A DNA stretch of 64,000 bases from Azonexus sp. R2A61 (GTDB lineage Bacteria > Pseudomonadota > Gammaproteobacteria > Burkholderiales > Rhodocyclaceae), in assembly GCF_021401135.1 (NCBI RefSeq), contig NZ_JACBFO010000002.1:62001-126000 (forward strand), written 5' to 3'. This document shows positions 16,583 to 25,795 of the stretch, one piece after another. The position numbers and the translations under genes were made by a program. How positions within the stretch are numbered: position 1 is the stretch's first letter; each line of letters opens with the position of its first letter. A model generated the notes under the pieces. That model saw only the letters and a program-made list of their open reading frames with translations. It searched no databases and had not been told where the DNA came from.

Positions 16583-16708
16583 ATGGCCGACATCGCCGTC
16601 GTCTTCCACTGGACGCCCGAATCCATGAACCCCATGGAACTCGACGAACTGTGCGCCTGGCGTGCCCGTGCCGCCGCGCGCATGCCCAAGGGCGACGGCA
16701 ATGAATAA
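16583..16708 (+). CDS. E': gpE' (GpE-family tail protein), normally made as -1 frameshift extension of gpE
   Basis: The 41 codons in the -1 frame relative to E contain the conserved FHWTPESMNPMELDEL segment of the GpE family. It could start at ATG 16583 after GAGGAA, but the slippery site in E and the open junction suggest it is mainly translated as part of the fusion. Its end overlaps the T start codon. Confidence 0.88.
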   Translation: MADIAVVFHWTPESMNPMELDELCAWRARAAARMPKGDGNE

Positions 16709-19175
16709 CCTCGAACTCAAGGTCGTCTTCGCCGCGGTCGACAAGTTCGTCCGCCCGGTGAAGGCGATCACCGGCGCCGCCACCGAGGCGGCCAAGGCGC
16801 TGCGCGACAACACCGCACGCATCAAGGAACTCAACCGCAGCGTCGAGCAGATCGACGCCTTCAAAAAGGCCGAGAAAGACGCGGCGATCACCGCCAACAC
16901 CTTTGCCAAAACCCGCCGGCAGATCGACGAACTCAATGCCGCCATCAGCCGGACGGGCGTGCCGACACGGGCACAATCCGCCGAACTCGCCACCCTTACC
17001 CGGCGCTCGGAAGACCTTCGGCAAAAGCACAAATCGCTGACCGAAACCGAGCAGAAGCTCTTCGAAAGACTCAAGGCCGCCGGCATCGACACCCGCAACC
17101 TGGCCGAGGCGCGCCGGCAGCTGGCCAGCGCCAGCGGCCAGGCCAGCACAGAAAGCCGGCGCCTGCAGGCCAACCTCGACGCCGAAAACCAGAAGATGCG
17201 CCGCCTGCGCGCTGCCCAGGCCGACCTTGCCAAGGCCAAGTCCACCGCCGGCAAGCTGGCCATGGCCGGCGCCGGCATCACGGCGGCCGGCGCCGCCGTC
17301 GGACTGCCGGCCGCCCGTGCGGTCAACGACTTCCGCGACTTCGAAACCGCCATGCTTGGCGTCGCCCGGCAGATGGACGGTGCCCGCGACGCCAGCGGAA
17401 AGCTGACCGCCGACTACTGGGACATGGCCGCCGCCATCAAGGCCATGAGCGAACGCCTGCCCGGCACCGCCAACGACATCGCAAAGATCGTCGAAGGCGG
17501 CGCCCGCATGGGCATCCAGGGCAAGCAGAACCTGCTGATCTACGCCGAAACCACCAGCATCATGGCCAACGCCTTCGACCTGCCGGTCGACCAGGTCGGT
17601 GAAGACATCGGCAAGATCAGCCAGCTCTACAAGGTGCCGATCCAGGACATCAAAGAACTCGGCGATACCATCAACTGGCTGGACGACAACGCGCTGAGCA
17701 AGGGCGGCGACATCATCGACGTCATGAAGCGCATCGCCGGCACCGCCGACATGTCCAAGATGAGCTACCGCGAAGCCGCCGCGCTGGGTTCCACCTTTCT
17801 CAGCCTCGGCGCTGGCGCCGAGGTGGCGGCCAGCGCATCGAACGCCATGGTGCGCGAGCTCGCCGTTGCTAACATGCAGAGCAAGCGCTTCCGCGAAGGC
17901 CTCGGCATGCTGGGGCTGGACGGCAAGGCCGTGCAGGCGGGCATGGCGAACAACGCCACCGGCACCATCATCATGGTGCTGGAAAAGATCAAGGCGCTCG
18001 CCGGCGACAAGCAGCTCGAAGCCGCCACCCGCCTGTTCGGCAAAGAATTCGGCGACGACGCCGCCAAGCTGGCCAGCAACCTCGAGGAATACCGCCGGCA
18101 GCTGGCACTGGTCCGCGACGAAGCCGCCAAGGGCAGCATGGACCGCGAATTCAGCGCCCGTGCCGACACCCTGAATCAGCGCATCGAAAACGCACAGGAC
18201 AGCATCCGCAACCTCTCCAGCGACCTCGGCCAGCACCTCAAGCCGGCCATTGCCGACACGCTCGAAAGCACGCAATCCATCATCCAGGGCATCCGCGACT
18301 GGGCGGCGGAAAACCCGCGCCTGTCAGCCGGCATCATTACCGGCGTCAAGTGGCTGGCCATCCTGCTCACCGTGCTGGGCGCCATCACCATCGCCGCCGG
18401 GGCGATCCTCGTCCCGCTGGCCATGCTCAAATTCTCGTTGGCGGCAATCGGCCTGTCCGGATCGGCGGGAAAAGCCGGGCTAGCTGGGATAGCCTCGAAA
18501 ATCTGGCTGGTCCTCGGCCCCATCACAAAGCTGACAGCCGCATTCGGTGCAGGATACGCGGCCGGCACCCTGCTCAATGCCGGCATCGATACCCTGCTCT
18601 CGAAGATCCTCGGCTACGAAACCACGCTCGGCGGCAGCATCTACGATCTTGAGCAGCGAATCCGCGGCGGATTCGGCAATGCCGTCACCTGGCTGGAGAC
18701 CCTGCCGCTCCGCGCCGTCACCGTCGGCAGCGAACTGGTCAACGGCATGATCCGCGGCATCCAGGCCCGCTGGGACGCGCTGCGCAGCACCGTGACCGGC
18801 ATGGCCGACTCAACCATCGGCTGGGTCAAGGAAAAGCTCGGCATCCGCTCGCCATCACGGGTGTTTGCCGAAATCGGCGCTTTCACCATGCAGGGGTTTG
18901 AACGCGGCATCCTGCAGAACGACACCGGTCCGCTCAACGCGCTGGGCGGCGTGGCCCGCCAGCTCGCCGGCATCGGCAGTGCCGCCGCGCTCAGCATGTC
19001 GCCAATCGGCATCGGCTCGGCGGCGGCAGCTGGTGGAAACACCTACCACATCAGCATCCAGGCGCCGGCCGGTGCCGATGAGCAGCTGCTCGCCAGCCTC
19101 GTCATCCGCGCCATCGAGCAAGCCGATGCCCGCAAGGCCGCCGCCCGCCGGTCGCGCCTCACCGATTCGGAGTAA
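16701..19175 (+). CDS. T: Tail tape-measure protein, P2 gpT family
   Basis: The 824-aa protein sets tail length. The N-terminal third is helical, charged and coiled-coil-like. The middle carries the conserved phage tape-measure region (AGAEVAASASNAMVRELAVANMQ), followed by hydrophobic segments at about residues 550-590. A segment like VKEKLGIRSPSRVFAEIG near the C-terminus is common in this family. The ATG at 16701 lies inside the E' stop region. Confidence 0.93.
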   Translation: MNNLELKVVFAAVDKFVRPVKAITGAATEAAKALRDNTARIKELNRSVEQIDAFKKAEKDAAITANTFAKTRRQIDELNAAISRTGVPTRAQSAELATLTRRSEDLRQKHKSLTETEQKLFERLKAAGIDTRNLAEARRQLASASGQASTESRRLQANLDAENQKMRRLRAAQADLAKAKSTAGKLAMAGAGITAAGAAVGLPAARAVNDFRDFETAMLGVARQMDGARDASGKLTADYWDMAAAIKAMSERLPGTANDIAKIVEGGARMGIQGKQNLLIYAETTSIMANAFDLPVDQVGEDIGKISQLYKVPIQDIKELGDTINWLDDNALSKGGDIIDVMKRIAGTADMSKMSYREAAALGSTFLSLGAGAEVAASASNAMVRELAVANMQSKRFREGLGMLGLDGKAVQAGMANNATGTIIMVLEKIKALAGDKQLEAATRLFGKEFGDDAAKLASNLEEYRRQLALVRDEAAKGSMDREFSARADTLNQRIENAQDSIRNLSSDLGQHLKPAIADTLESTQSIIQGIRDWAAENPRLSAGIITGVKWLAILLTVLGAITIAAGAILVPLAMLKFSLAAIGLSGSAGKAGLAGIASKIWLVLGPITKLTAAFGAGYAAGTLLNAGIDTLLSKILGYETTLGGSIYDLEQRIRGGFGNAVTWLETLPLRAVTVGSELVNGMIRGIQARWDALRSTVTGMADSTIGWVKEKLGIRSPSRVFAEIGAFTMQGFERGILQNDTGPLNALGGVARQLAGIGSAAALSMSPIGIGSAAAAGGNTYHISIQAPAGADEQLLASLVIRAIEQADARKAAARRSRLTDSE

Positions 19176-19178
19176 GCC

Positions 19179-19637
19179 ATGTACGGCGTCCCGGCCATCC
19201 ACATGCTCATGATCTACGGTCTCTTCCCCTTCGGGCTGGATACCGTCCCCTACCAGCAACTGCAGCGCCAGATCAGCTGGCGGCACCCAGAAAATGCCCG
19301 CGTCGGCGCCCGGCCGGCCTCGCAATTCGTCGGCCGCGGGGCCGAAACGATCACCCTGTCCGGGCTGCTGGTGCCCGAGATCACCGGCGGCAAGATCAGC
19401 CTGGCCGCGCTCGAAGCCATGGCCGACGAAGGCAAGTCGTGGCCGCTCATCGAAGGCACCGGCTGGTATTACGGCATGTTCGTCGCCGAGGACCTGGCCA
19501 CCACCGCCAGCGCCTTCTTCGCCGATGGCGCCGCCCGCAAGATCGAGTTCTCCCTGCGCCTCAAGCGTACCGACGACGACCCCAGCCTGCTCGGTACCGT
19601 CGGCAACGAACTGCTCAAACTGCTGGATCTCAAATGA
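19179..19637 (+). CDS. U: Tail terminator-type protein, P2 gpU family
   Basis: The 152-aa product matches gpU; typical segments are YGLFPFGLDTVPYQQLQR and GRGAETITLSGLL. It begins three bases after the T stop and overlaps D by four bases (ATGA). Confidence 0.94.
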   Translation: MYGVPAIHMLMIYGLFPFGLDTVPYQQLQRQISWRHPENARVGARPASQFVGRGAETITLSGLLVPEITGGKISLAALEAMADEGKSWPLIEGTGWYYGMFVAEDLATTASAFFADGAARKIEFSLRLKRTDDDPSLLGTVGNELLKLLDLK

Positions 19638-21013
19638 TCGACCTCGGCCAATACCTGGCCCGCCAGCCGGACCGCCGCATCGACTGGCGCATCGCGGTCG
19701 ACGGCAAGCAGATCAGCCAAACCATCGATGGCCGCCAGCGCCTCATGTCGCTCACGCACACCGACCTGCGCGGTTTCGAGGCCGACACCCTCGACATCGA
19801 GTTCGATGACAGCGACGGCGCGCTGGCGCTGCCTGCCAAGGGCGCCGAAATCACCTTCGCGTTCGGCTGGGCCGGTGAAGGCCTGGTCGACAAGGGCAAA
19901 TTCATCGTCGCCGACGTACAGCACCGCGGCACGCCGGACGTGCTCGCCATCCGCGCCACCAGCGCCGACCTGGCCGCCGGGCTGACCACCCAGCGCGAAC
20001 GCGCCTGGCACCAGACCACGCTGGGCGCCATCGTCCGCACCATCGCCGATGAAAACGGCCTCAAGCCGCTGGTCCACGCCAGCCTGGAAAACATCGCCAT
20101 CGCGCACGACGACCAGACCAACGAAAGCAGCGCCAGCTTCCTCACGCGCCTCGCCAAGCGCTACGATGCCTACGCCGCAGTCAAGAACAACTACCTCATC
20201 GTCTCGCCGTCCGGCGCCGGCATCACCGCCAGCGGCGCCGAGCTGCCCACCCTCGACATCACCCGCCAGCGCGGCGACCAGCACAACTTCCTCTTCGCCG
20301 ACCGCGACACCTTCGCCGGCGTGCGCGCGCTGTACAACGACGTGGATCTCGCCGTCAAAGGCGAGGTCGTCTGGGGCGACAGCGAAGACAGCAACGAGCG
20401 CAAGCAGCGCCCGGCCACCGTCAGCACAACGCCGGTCAACGGCCAGTACAAGGCGCTACCGACCACCTACCCGAGCCGCCAGAAAGCGCTGCGTGCGGCC
20501 CGCGCGGAATGGAAACGCCTCAAGGGCAACAAGGCCGCCAGAGCGGCCTACATCGGCGTGCGCGCCAAGTACAACGACCGCAACCTCAGCGCGGCCGGCG
20601 AAGTCGCCTACGGCCAGGCCGACGACGACAAGGCCATCGCCAGCGCCAAACGCCAGGCCGCCACCGACGCCAGCCGGATGACCGGCACAGCCAACCAGTT
20701 CGATCGAACCGCCGACAACCTCAAGACGCTGCGCCACGTCTACAGCAACCGCCAGAACGCCCTGCGCGCCGCCCGCGCCGAGTGGCGCCGCCTGCAGCGC
20801 GGCGTGGCGACATTCAGCCTCACACTCGCCGTCGGCATCCCCGAAGCCATCCCGGAAATGCCCGCCATCGTGCGGGGCTGGAAGCCGCAGATCGACGGCA
20901 CCGACTGGCTGGTGACCAAAGCGACCAACACCATCGGGGCCGATGGCGGTTATTCGCAAGTGCTGGAGTTCGAGGTAAAGGCGACAGAGATTGTGACGGA
21001 GTCAGCAATATAA
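19634..21013 (+). CDS. D: Tail hub/late control protein, P2 gpD family
   Basis: The 459-aa product matches P2 gpD, the baseplate hub (gp27-like). N-terminal segments such as DTLDIEFDDSDG and the C-terminal IVRGWKPQIDGTDWLVTKA are characteristic. It is longer than P2 gpD (about 390 aa) because of an inserted Arg/Ala-rich repeat: the LRAARAEWKRLK and LRAARAEWRRLQ segments occur about 100 residues apart. It ends the late tail operon. Confidence 0.92.
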   Translation: MIDLGQYLARQPDRRIDWRIAVDGKQISQTIDGRQRLMSLTHTDLRGFEADTLDIEFDDSDGALALPAKGAEITFAFGWAGEGLVDKGKFIVADVQHRGTPDVLAIRATSADLAAGLTTQRERAWHQTTLGAIVRTIADENGLKPLVHASLENIAIAHDDQTNESSASFLTRLAKRYDAYAAVKNNYLIVSPSGAGITASGAELPTLDITRQRGDQHNFLFADRDTFAGVRALYNDVDLAVKGEVVWGDSEDSNERKQRPATVSTTPVNGQYKALPTTYPSRQKALRAARAEWKRLKGNKAARAAYIGVRAKYNDRNLSAAGEVAYGQADDDKAIASAKRQAATDASRMTGTANQFDRTADNLKTLRHVYSNRQNALRAARAEWRRLQRGVATFSLTLAVGIPEAIPEMPAIVRGWKPQIDGTDWLVTKATNTIGADGGYSQVLEFEVKATEIVTESAI

Positions 21014-21047
21014 CCTTATTGATATTGCTATTGCATACTACCTTGGC

Positions 21048-21073
21048 AAAATAAAGCCCTCCGGGAGAGGGCT
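21048..21073 (-). terminator. Intrinsic terminator downstream of the repressor gene
   Basis: On the minus strand AGCCCTC and GAGGGCT pair around a five-base loop and are followed by TTATTTT. It would end the leftward repressor transcript and may also block convergent late transcription. A second stem, GGGATCG-GTTGG-CGATCCC, lies at 21097-21115. Confidence 0.7.
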
Positions 21074-21146
21074 AAGGGAACATATTACGACATGCTCCGG
21101 GATCGGTTGGCGATCCCTTCTGGCTGTTATATCGCCGCCAGTACTG

Positions 21147-21545
21147 TCATCGACTCGTTTGTGACAGGTCATCGTTTGCAAGGCGCTTGGCAAACGTCAG
21201 CAGCATTTCTGCATCACTATCCGTCAGCGGCAAACTGAAGATTTCTTCAGCCACCCTGGCCGCCGGCGTATAGGGCCGGGATTCGGGCTCATGCAGCACC
21301 GCCCCTCCATCGCTGGCGATCGAGCGACGCCCGGTGATCACATACCCGATGTCGGCACCGATGCCATAAAACAGGATCAACTTGTCGAGTTTTGGCGGCG
21401 TCGAGCCTTTTTCGTAAGAGATGATCGTCCGCTCAGTCGTCACCAGCGGCGCGGCGAGCTGCCCCTGCGTAAAGCCAAGCCGCAGCCGTTCCTCGCGGAA
21501 CCTACGCCCGAACCCGAAAATAATTTCATCAACTTCCGTTGACAT
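21147..21545 (-). CDS. XRE-family phage repressor
   Basis: The 132-aa product has an N-terminal helix-turn-helix (about residues 12-65: RLGFTQGQLAAPL, TERTIISYEKGSTPP) and no peptidase domain, so it is not a LexA/CI-type self-cleaving repressor. It is transcribed away from the early genes and faces a divergent small gene over a perfect palindrome. It is probably the immunity repressor; the family also contains activators. Confidence 0.82.
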   Translation of the reverse strand: MSTEVDEIIFGFGRRFREERLRLGFTQGQLAAPLVTTERTIISYEKGSTPPKLDKLILFYGIGADIGYVITGRRSIASDGGAVLHEPESRPYTPAARVAEEIFSLPLTDSDAEMLLTFAKRLANDDLSQTSR

Positions 21546-21566
21546 ATGAAACTTTCTTCACCACAA

Positions 21567-21584
21567 TGTGTTACACACAACACA
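21567..21584. promoter_or_regulatory. Palindromic operator between repressor and early genes
   Basis: TGTGTT-N6-AACACA is a perfect inverted repeat in the 55-bp divergent gap between the repressor start (21545) and the early gene start (21601). Position and symmetry suggest it is the repressor operator. Confidence 0.65.
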
Positions 21585-21600
21585 GAACTTCCATCATCGC

Positions 21601-21879
21601 ATGAGCAACACAAAGCGCAACCCCGACGGTGTCGTAAAAGGAAGCCCGATTCCGCTTCGGCTGATGCCGCAGGAACTGAAAGAGGCACATGCCGTGGCCG
21701 ATCAATTTCAGATCAGCCGATCAAAACTCGGCCGCGATGCCTTCATTGCTGGCCTCCCAATTGTCATCAAGCGTCTATCCTCTGCCGCCGCCAGCCTCCC
21801 CCCCTCGAAACCGGCGGCGGACTTTACCGGCGGTGAGGCTTCGGCCTCACCGTCCGGCCTTTCTTCTCTCGCAGAATAG
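21601..21879 (+). CDS. Small early phage protein, possible Cox-type or ribbon-helix-helix regulator
   Basis: The 92-aa product is divergent from the repressor, the usual place for a Cox/Cro-type regulator. A segment like PIPLRLMPQELKEAHAVA, followed by ISRSKLGRDAFIAGL, resembles a short ribbon-helix-helix DNA-binding unit. The C-terminus is Ser/Pro-rich and disordered. I do not recognise a named family. Confidence 0.65.
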   Translation: MSNTKRNPDGVVKGSPIPLRLMPQELKEAHAVADQFQISRSKLGRDAFIAGLPIVIKRLSSAAASLPPSKPAADFTGGEASASPSGLSSLAE

Positions 21880-21893
21880 GGCCAGGTGAAAAA

Positions 21894-22475
21894 ATGATCA
21901 TGCAGCGCGCAACGCACCCCAGCCCCATCGCCCTGCTCCGCGAGCACATCGAAGCCTGGCGCCGCGACAATCGCTGGTCCCGCGAGACGACCGCGGACAT
22001 GATCGTCCAGGCGCACATCCGCATCGGCGGCCCGGTATTCACCGGCATTGCCTTCGAGCCGCCCACGACCGACACCTTCGAGCGCATGCGCGTCAACGCC
22101 GACCGCATCTTCCGCTGGCTCGATGACGTCACCAAAGACAAGAACCTTCTGCCCTTCAATTTCCTGCTGTCCATCGTCGCCGCCCTGCCGGAAGACCGCC
22201 GCATCCTGCTGCTCAACGACCTGCTGGCGCCGGTCGGCCTGCATGTCGAAGCCGGCCAGGACGACGATGCCGACGTCACCCACGAAGAGCTCGTCGATGC
22301 GTTCCGGACCCTGGTCGAGCATGGGGCGCAGGCCACCGTCGCCACCAGCCAGCTACTCGATGGCATCCACCCCGGCGAGATCGAGCATGCCGAGAAAAAG
22401 CTCGGCCTGATCGCGTCGACCGTAAAAAAGGCCCGTGGCCTGATGGCCCGGTTGAAAAAGCGGAGGTCGGCATGA
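21894..22475 (+). CDS. Early phage regulatory protein of unknown family (CII-like position)
   Basis: The 193-aa product starts at an ATG preceded by AGGTG. The N-terminal half contains HIEAWRRDNRWSRETTADMI and MRVNADRIFRWLDD, which recall phage CII or YdaT-like regulators. The C-terminal part is helical and basic at its end. It overlaps the Ogr-like gene by four bases, so both may act in the switch to lytic growth. Function is inferred from position only. Confidence 0.65.
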   Translation: MIMQRATHPSPIALLREHIEAWRRDNRWSRETTADMIVQAHIRIGGPVFTGIAFEPPTTDTFERMRVNADRIFRWLDDVTKDKNLLPFNFLLSIVAALPEDRRILLLNDLLAPVGLHVEAGQDDDADVTHEELVDAFRTLVEHGAQATVATSQLLDGIHPGEIEHAEKKLGLIASTVKKARGLMARLKKRRSA

Positions 22476-22768
22476 GCGAATTCAACCAGTGGCGCATCGT
22501 CTGCCCGCACTGCGGCCACACCAGCACCGTTCGCAGCTCCAAGCAGATGGGCGATACCGTGCGCGAATCGACGGTCACCTGCGACAACCCGGAGTGCATG
22601 CATAGCTGGGTCGCTCAACTGGTCGCCGTCCGCACCATCGCCCCATCGATGAACCCCAAGCCGGGCGTCTACATCCCGCTGTCTCCCCGCTCTCAGGCGG
22701 CCGAGCAGCAGGCAGCTGCCGCGCAACTGGAACTCGGCATGACGCACCCGCCGCCGCGCCCAGGCTGA
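22472..22768 (+). CDS. ogr: Ogr/Delta-type zinc-finger activator of phage late promoters
   Basis: The 98-aa product has the Ogr/Delta signature: CPHC near residue 11, a spacer of about 22 residues, then a second Cys pair (TCDNPECMHSW). In P2 and P4 these Cys residues bind one zinc, and the protein recruits RNA polymerase at dyads centred near -55. The four dyads in this prophage are the obvious targets. In P2 ogr follows D; here it lies in the early operon, so late transcription would be tied directly to early expression. Confidence 0.88.
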   Translation: MSEFNQWRIVCPHCGHTSTVRSSKQMGDTVRESTVTCDNPECMHSWVAQLVAVRTIAPSMNPKPGVYIPLSPRSQAAEQQAAAAQLELGMTHPPPRPG

Positions 22769-22852
22769 CGCCCTAGCCCCACAACCCACTCATCCACCAG
22801 CACGCTGGAAACAGCGCGCAGGGACTTTTTACGCCAAAAAACGGAGCCAGAC

Positions 22853-23065
22853 ATGGCACAGCAAACACCGATACGCGCAATCAAGGAAGCCAGAAAGATG
22901 GCCGACGAGCACGGCATGCTCGTCATCGAAAAGGCGGGTCGCTTCCTGCTCTACCGCAAGCTGCCGCACCGCAACGTCTACATCGGTTTCCGGTCGGACA
23001 TCGAGGCCTTCCGCCGCTTCGTCGAAGCCTGCGCCTACCCCAAGCAGAAGGAAGCGCGGCACTGA
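22853..23065 (+). CDS. Small conserved phage protein of unknown function
   Basis: The 70-aa basic product has a GGAG site before its ATG and ends two bases before the primase-helicase start. The C-terminal half (LYRKLPHRNVYIGFRSDIEAF) looks like a compact beta-alpha fold. It may be a replication accessory; no family is recognised. Confidence 0.7.
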   Translation: MAQQTPIRAIKEARKMADEHGMLVIEKAGRFLLYRKLPHRNVYIGFRSDIEAFRRFVEACAYPKQKEARH

Positions 23066-23066
23066 C

Positions 23067-25757
23067 ATGGCTGAAATGCGCAACGACATCCTCGTCGAGC
23101 TGCTGCCGCGGATCAAGGCGGACTTCAAGTTCAAAAAAACCGTCGGCGGCTGGCTGCAGGGCGGCGAGTGCCCGAAATGCAACAAGAAAGAGCTCTTCGC
23201 CAAGGCCGACAATCCCTGGACGCTCAACTGTGGGCGAAAGGACAACTGCGGCCACATCGTCTACGTCAAGGAAGAGTACCCGGACATCTTCGACGACTGG
23301 TCAAAGCGCTACGCACAGTCGCCGGCCGAACCGAACGCCGCAGCGGATGCCTACCTGCGGACCAATCGCGGCTTCGACCTGGCCAGAATCCAGGGCTGCT
23401 ACACCCAGGAGTATTACCAGGACAGAAAGAAGGGCATCGGCTCCGCCACGGTTCGCTTTCCCATCGCCAACGGCGGCTACTGGGAACGTCTGATCGACCA
23501 GCCCGGCCGCTTCGAGAAAAAGGCCAACTTCAACTTCGGCGCGCAGTACCAGGGCACGGTATGGGAACCGCCCATGCCGCAGCCGGACGACGAAATCTGG
23601 TTTGTCGAAGGCATCTTCGACGCCATCGCATTGATGCATGCCGAGCGCTACGCCGCCACGCCGCTATCGTGCAACAACTACCCTTACCTGTTCCTTCAGG
23701 CGATTGCCGAGCGCTGCATCCAGTCAGACAAGAAGCGCCCGAAGCTCGTCTTTGCCTACGACGACGGCAAGGCCGGACGCGACTACATGCGGCGCCACGT
23801 GGCCCGCGCCACCACCGAAGGCTGGGAGGCCAGTGCCGCCTACATCCGCTTCGAGCGCGGCGTAAAGCGGGACTGGTCCGACCTGCACCTGGCTGGCGGC
23901 ATCACCGACGAAGCGATCGAGGACGCCCGCTACCGCGGCGCGCTGCTCACCGCCCGCAGCGCCGCCGACAAGGCCGGGATCATTTTCAAGAAAAAGCAGT
24001 GGCGCGACTTCTACTTCGACTTCAACAACCGCCTCTATTGGTTCGAAATCGACTACAAGAAGCTCAGCGATGCCGAGGAATACCTCAAGAAAGAGGCCGG
24101 CAACGCGCAAAAGACCCCGGAAGAGATCAAGCGCATGGCGCTCGAACAATCCCGTACCGTCTTCGAAATCGCCAACTGCCTGCCCACCCCGCTCTACTAC
24201 CAGTCCAGCGCACTGACCGACGAGGCCTGGTACTACGTCCGCATCGATTTCCCGCACGACGGCAACAGCCTCAAGGCCGCATTCAACGGCCGCCAGATTC
24301 GCGTCGCCGGCGAGTTCTCCAACCGCCTGATCCACGTCGCGCCCGGCGCGCTCTACACCGGCAATCAGCGCCACCTGGACCTCTGGCTCAAGAGCCAGAT
24401 GTTCGGCATCCGAACCGTCGACTCCATCGATTTCATCGGCTACAGCAAGGACCACAAGGCGTGGATTTTCGACAAGCTGGCGGTGGCCGAAGGCAAGGTC
24501 ATCAAGCTCAATGAGGAAGACTTCTTCGACATCGGCAAGCGCGCAGTCAACAGCCGCAATAAAACGGTCAACCTCGCCATCAACGCCGACCTCACCGAAT
24601 ACGATCCGGCCTGGTCGAAAGTGCTGTGGTCCTGCTTTGGCGCCAAGGGATTCGTGGCGCTGTCCTACTGGCTGGGAAGCCTGTTTGCCGAGCAGATCCG
24701 CGAACCGGCATTCCACGAAAGCTACCCCTTCCTCGAAGTCACCGGCGAACCGAACGCCGGCAAATCGACGCTGATCGAATTTTTCTGGAAGCTCTGCGGC
24801 CGGACGGCCTACGAGGGCTTCGACCCGGCAAAATCCTCCGCCGCCGGCCGCTCGCGCAATCTGGTGCAGGTCTCCAACCTGCCCATCGTCCTCATCGAAT
24901 CCGACCGCGACAAGGGCGAATCGGACAAGCTCAAGCAGCGCTCGTTCGACTGGGACGAGTTCAAGACGGCATTCAACGGCCGCAGCGTGCGCAGCCTGGG
25001 CGTCAAGAGCAGCGGTACCGACACCTACGAGCCACCCTTCCGCGGCGCGCTGGTGATCAGCCAGAACGCCAAGGTGGTGGCCTCCGACGCCTTCATGCAG
25101 CGGATCGTGCATATCTGGCTCGAGGCCAAGCCTGTCACTGTCCAGAGCCGCGCCAACTTCAAGGCGCTCACCGGCTTCCCGGTCAAGGCCTGCAGCGGAT
25201 TTGTGCTCAAGGCCACCCGCGCCGAGCCGGAGATCCTGAAGACGGTCCAGCAACGCTACGAGGCCTACGTTCAGCTACTCGACGACCGGCCCGAGATCCG
25301 ACAACAGCGGGTCAAACACAACCACGCCCAGCTCATGGCCTTGGTCGATGCGTTGCGACTGATCGTCGAGTTCGACGACGACATGCACCTCGCCATCCTC
25401 GAAGAAATCATCGCCATGGCGATCGAGCGGCAGGAAACCATCAACGACGACCCGCCGGTTGTCCAGGAATTCTGGGAAGTCTTCGACTACATCGAGTCCA
25501 GAAACGACGAGTCGACGCTCAATCACAGCCGGGATGACCGCCAGATCGCCGTCAGCCTCAACGAGTTTGTCAGCCGCGCCGAATCCATGCGTCAACAGGT
25601 GCCCGACATGCGCGAGGTCAAGAAGCACCTGCGCAACAGCCGCTGGCGCCGCTTCGTCAAGGCCAACCACCCGGTCAACAGCCGCATCACCAATAAAACG
25701 GTCAAGTGCTGGGTCTTCGAGCGGGACGACCCGCGCCGCAAGGCCGGCGACGACTGA
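23067..25757 (+). CDS. Phage primase-helicase (zinc ribbon, TOPRIM, P-loop ATPase)
   Basis: The 896-aa protein combines priming and unwinding. Residues 35-61 form a zinc ribbon (CPKC, then two further Cys). A TOPRIM domain spans about residues 175-290, with Glu181 in FVEGIFDAIAL and the acidic pair in FAYDDGKAGRDY. The central region has no motif I recognise. A P-loop (GEPNAGKS, residues 560-567) starts the helicase part, with LPIVLIESD as probable Walker B. P2 replicates by rolling circle with the gpA nickase; no gpA-like gene is present here, so this protein probably drives a different replication mode. Confidence 0.88.
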   Translation: MAEMRNDILVELLPRIKADFKFKKTVGGWLQGGECPKCNKKELFAKADNPWTLNCGRKDNCGHIVYVKEEYPDIFDDWSKRYAQSPAEPNAAADAYLRTNRGFDLARIQGCYTQEYYQDRKKGIGSATVRFPIANGGYWERLIDQPGRFEKKANFNFGAQYQGTVWEPPMPQPDDEIWFVEGIFDAIALMHAERYAATPLSCNNYPYLFLQAIAERCIQSDKKRPKLVFAYDDGKAGRDYMRRHVARATTEGWEASAAYIRFERGVKRDWSDLHLAGGITDEAIEDARYRGALLTARSAADKAGIIFKKKQWRDFYFDFNNRLYWFEIDYKKLSDAEEYLKKEAGNAQKTPEEIKRMALEQSRTVFEIANCLPTPLYYQSSALTDEAWYYVRIDFPHDGNSLKAAFNGRQIRVAGEFSNRLIHVAPGALYTGNQRHLDLWLKSQMFGIRTVDSIDFIGYSKDHKAWIFDKLAVAEGKVIKLNEEDFFDIGKRAVNSRNKTVNLAINADLTEYDPAWSKVLWSCFGAKGFVALSYWLGSLFAEQIREPAFHESYPFLEVTGEPNAGKSTLIEFFWKLCGRTAYEGFDPAKSSAAGRSRNLVQVSNLPIVLIESDRDKGESDKLKQRSFDWDEFKTAFNGRSVRSLGVKSSGTDTYEPPFRGALVISQNAKVVASDAFMQRIVHIWLEAKPVTVQSRANFKALTGFPVKACSGFVLKATRAEPEILKTVQQRYEAYVQLLDDRPEIRQQRVKHNHAQLMALVDALRLIVEFDDDMHLAILEEIIAMAIERQETINDDPPVVQEFWEVFDYIESRNDESTLNHSRDDRQIAVSLNEFVSRAESMRQQVPDMREVKKHLRNSRWRRFVKANHPVNSRITNKTVKCWVFERDDPRRKAGDD

Positions 25758-25795
25758 ACCACCGATTTTTTCGCAGCACAACCAAGGAGCCCATC

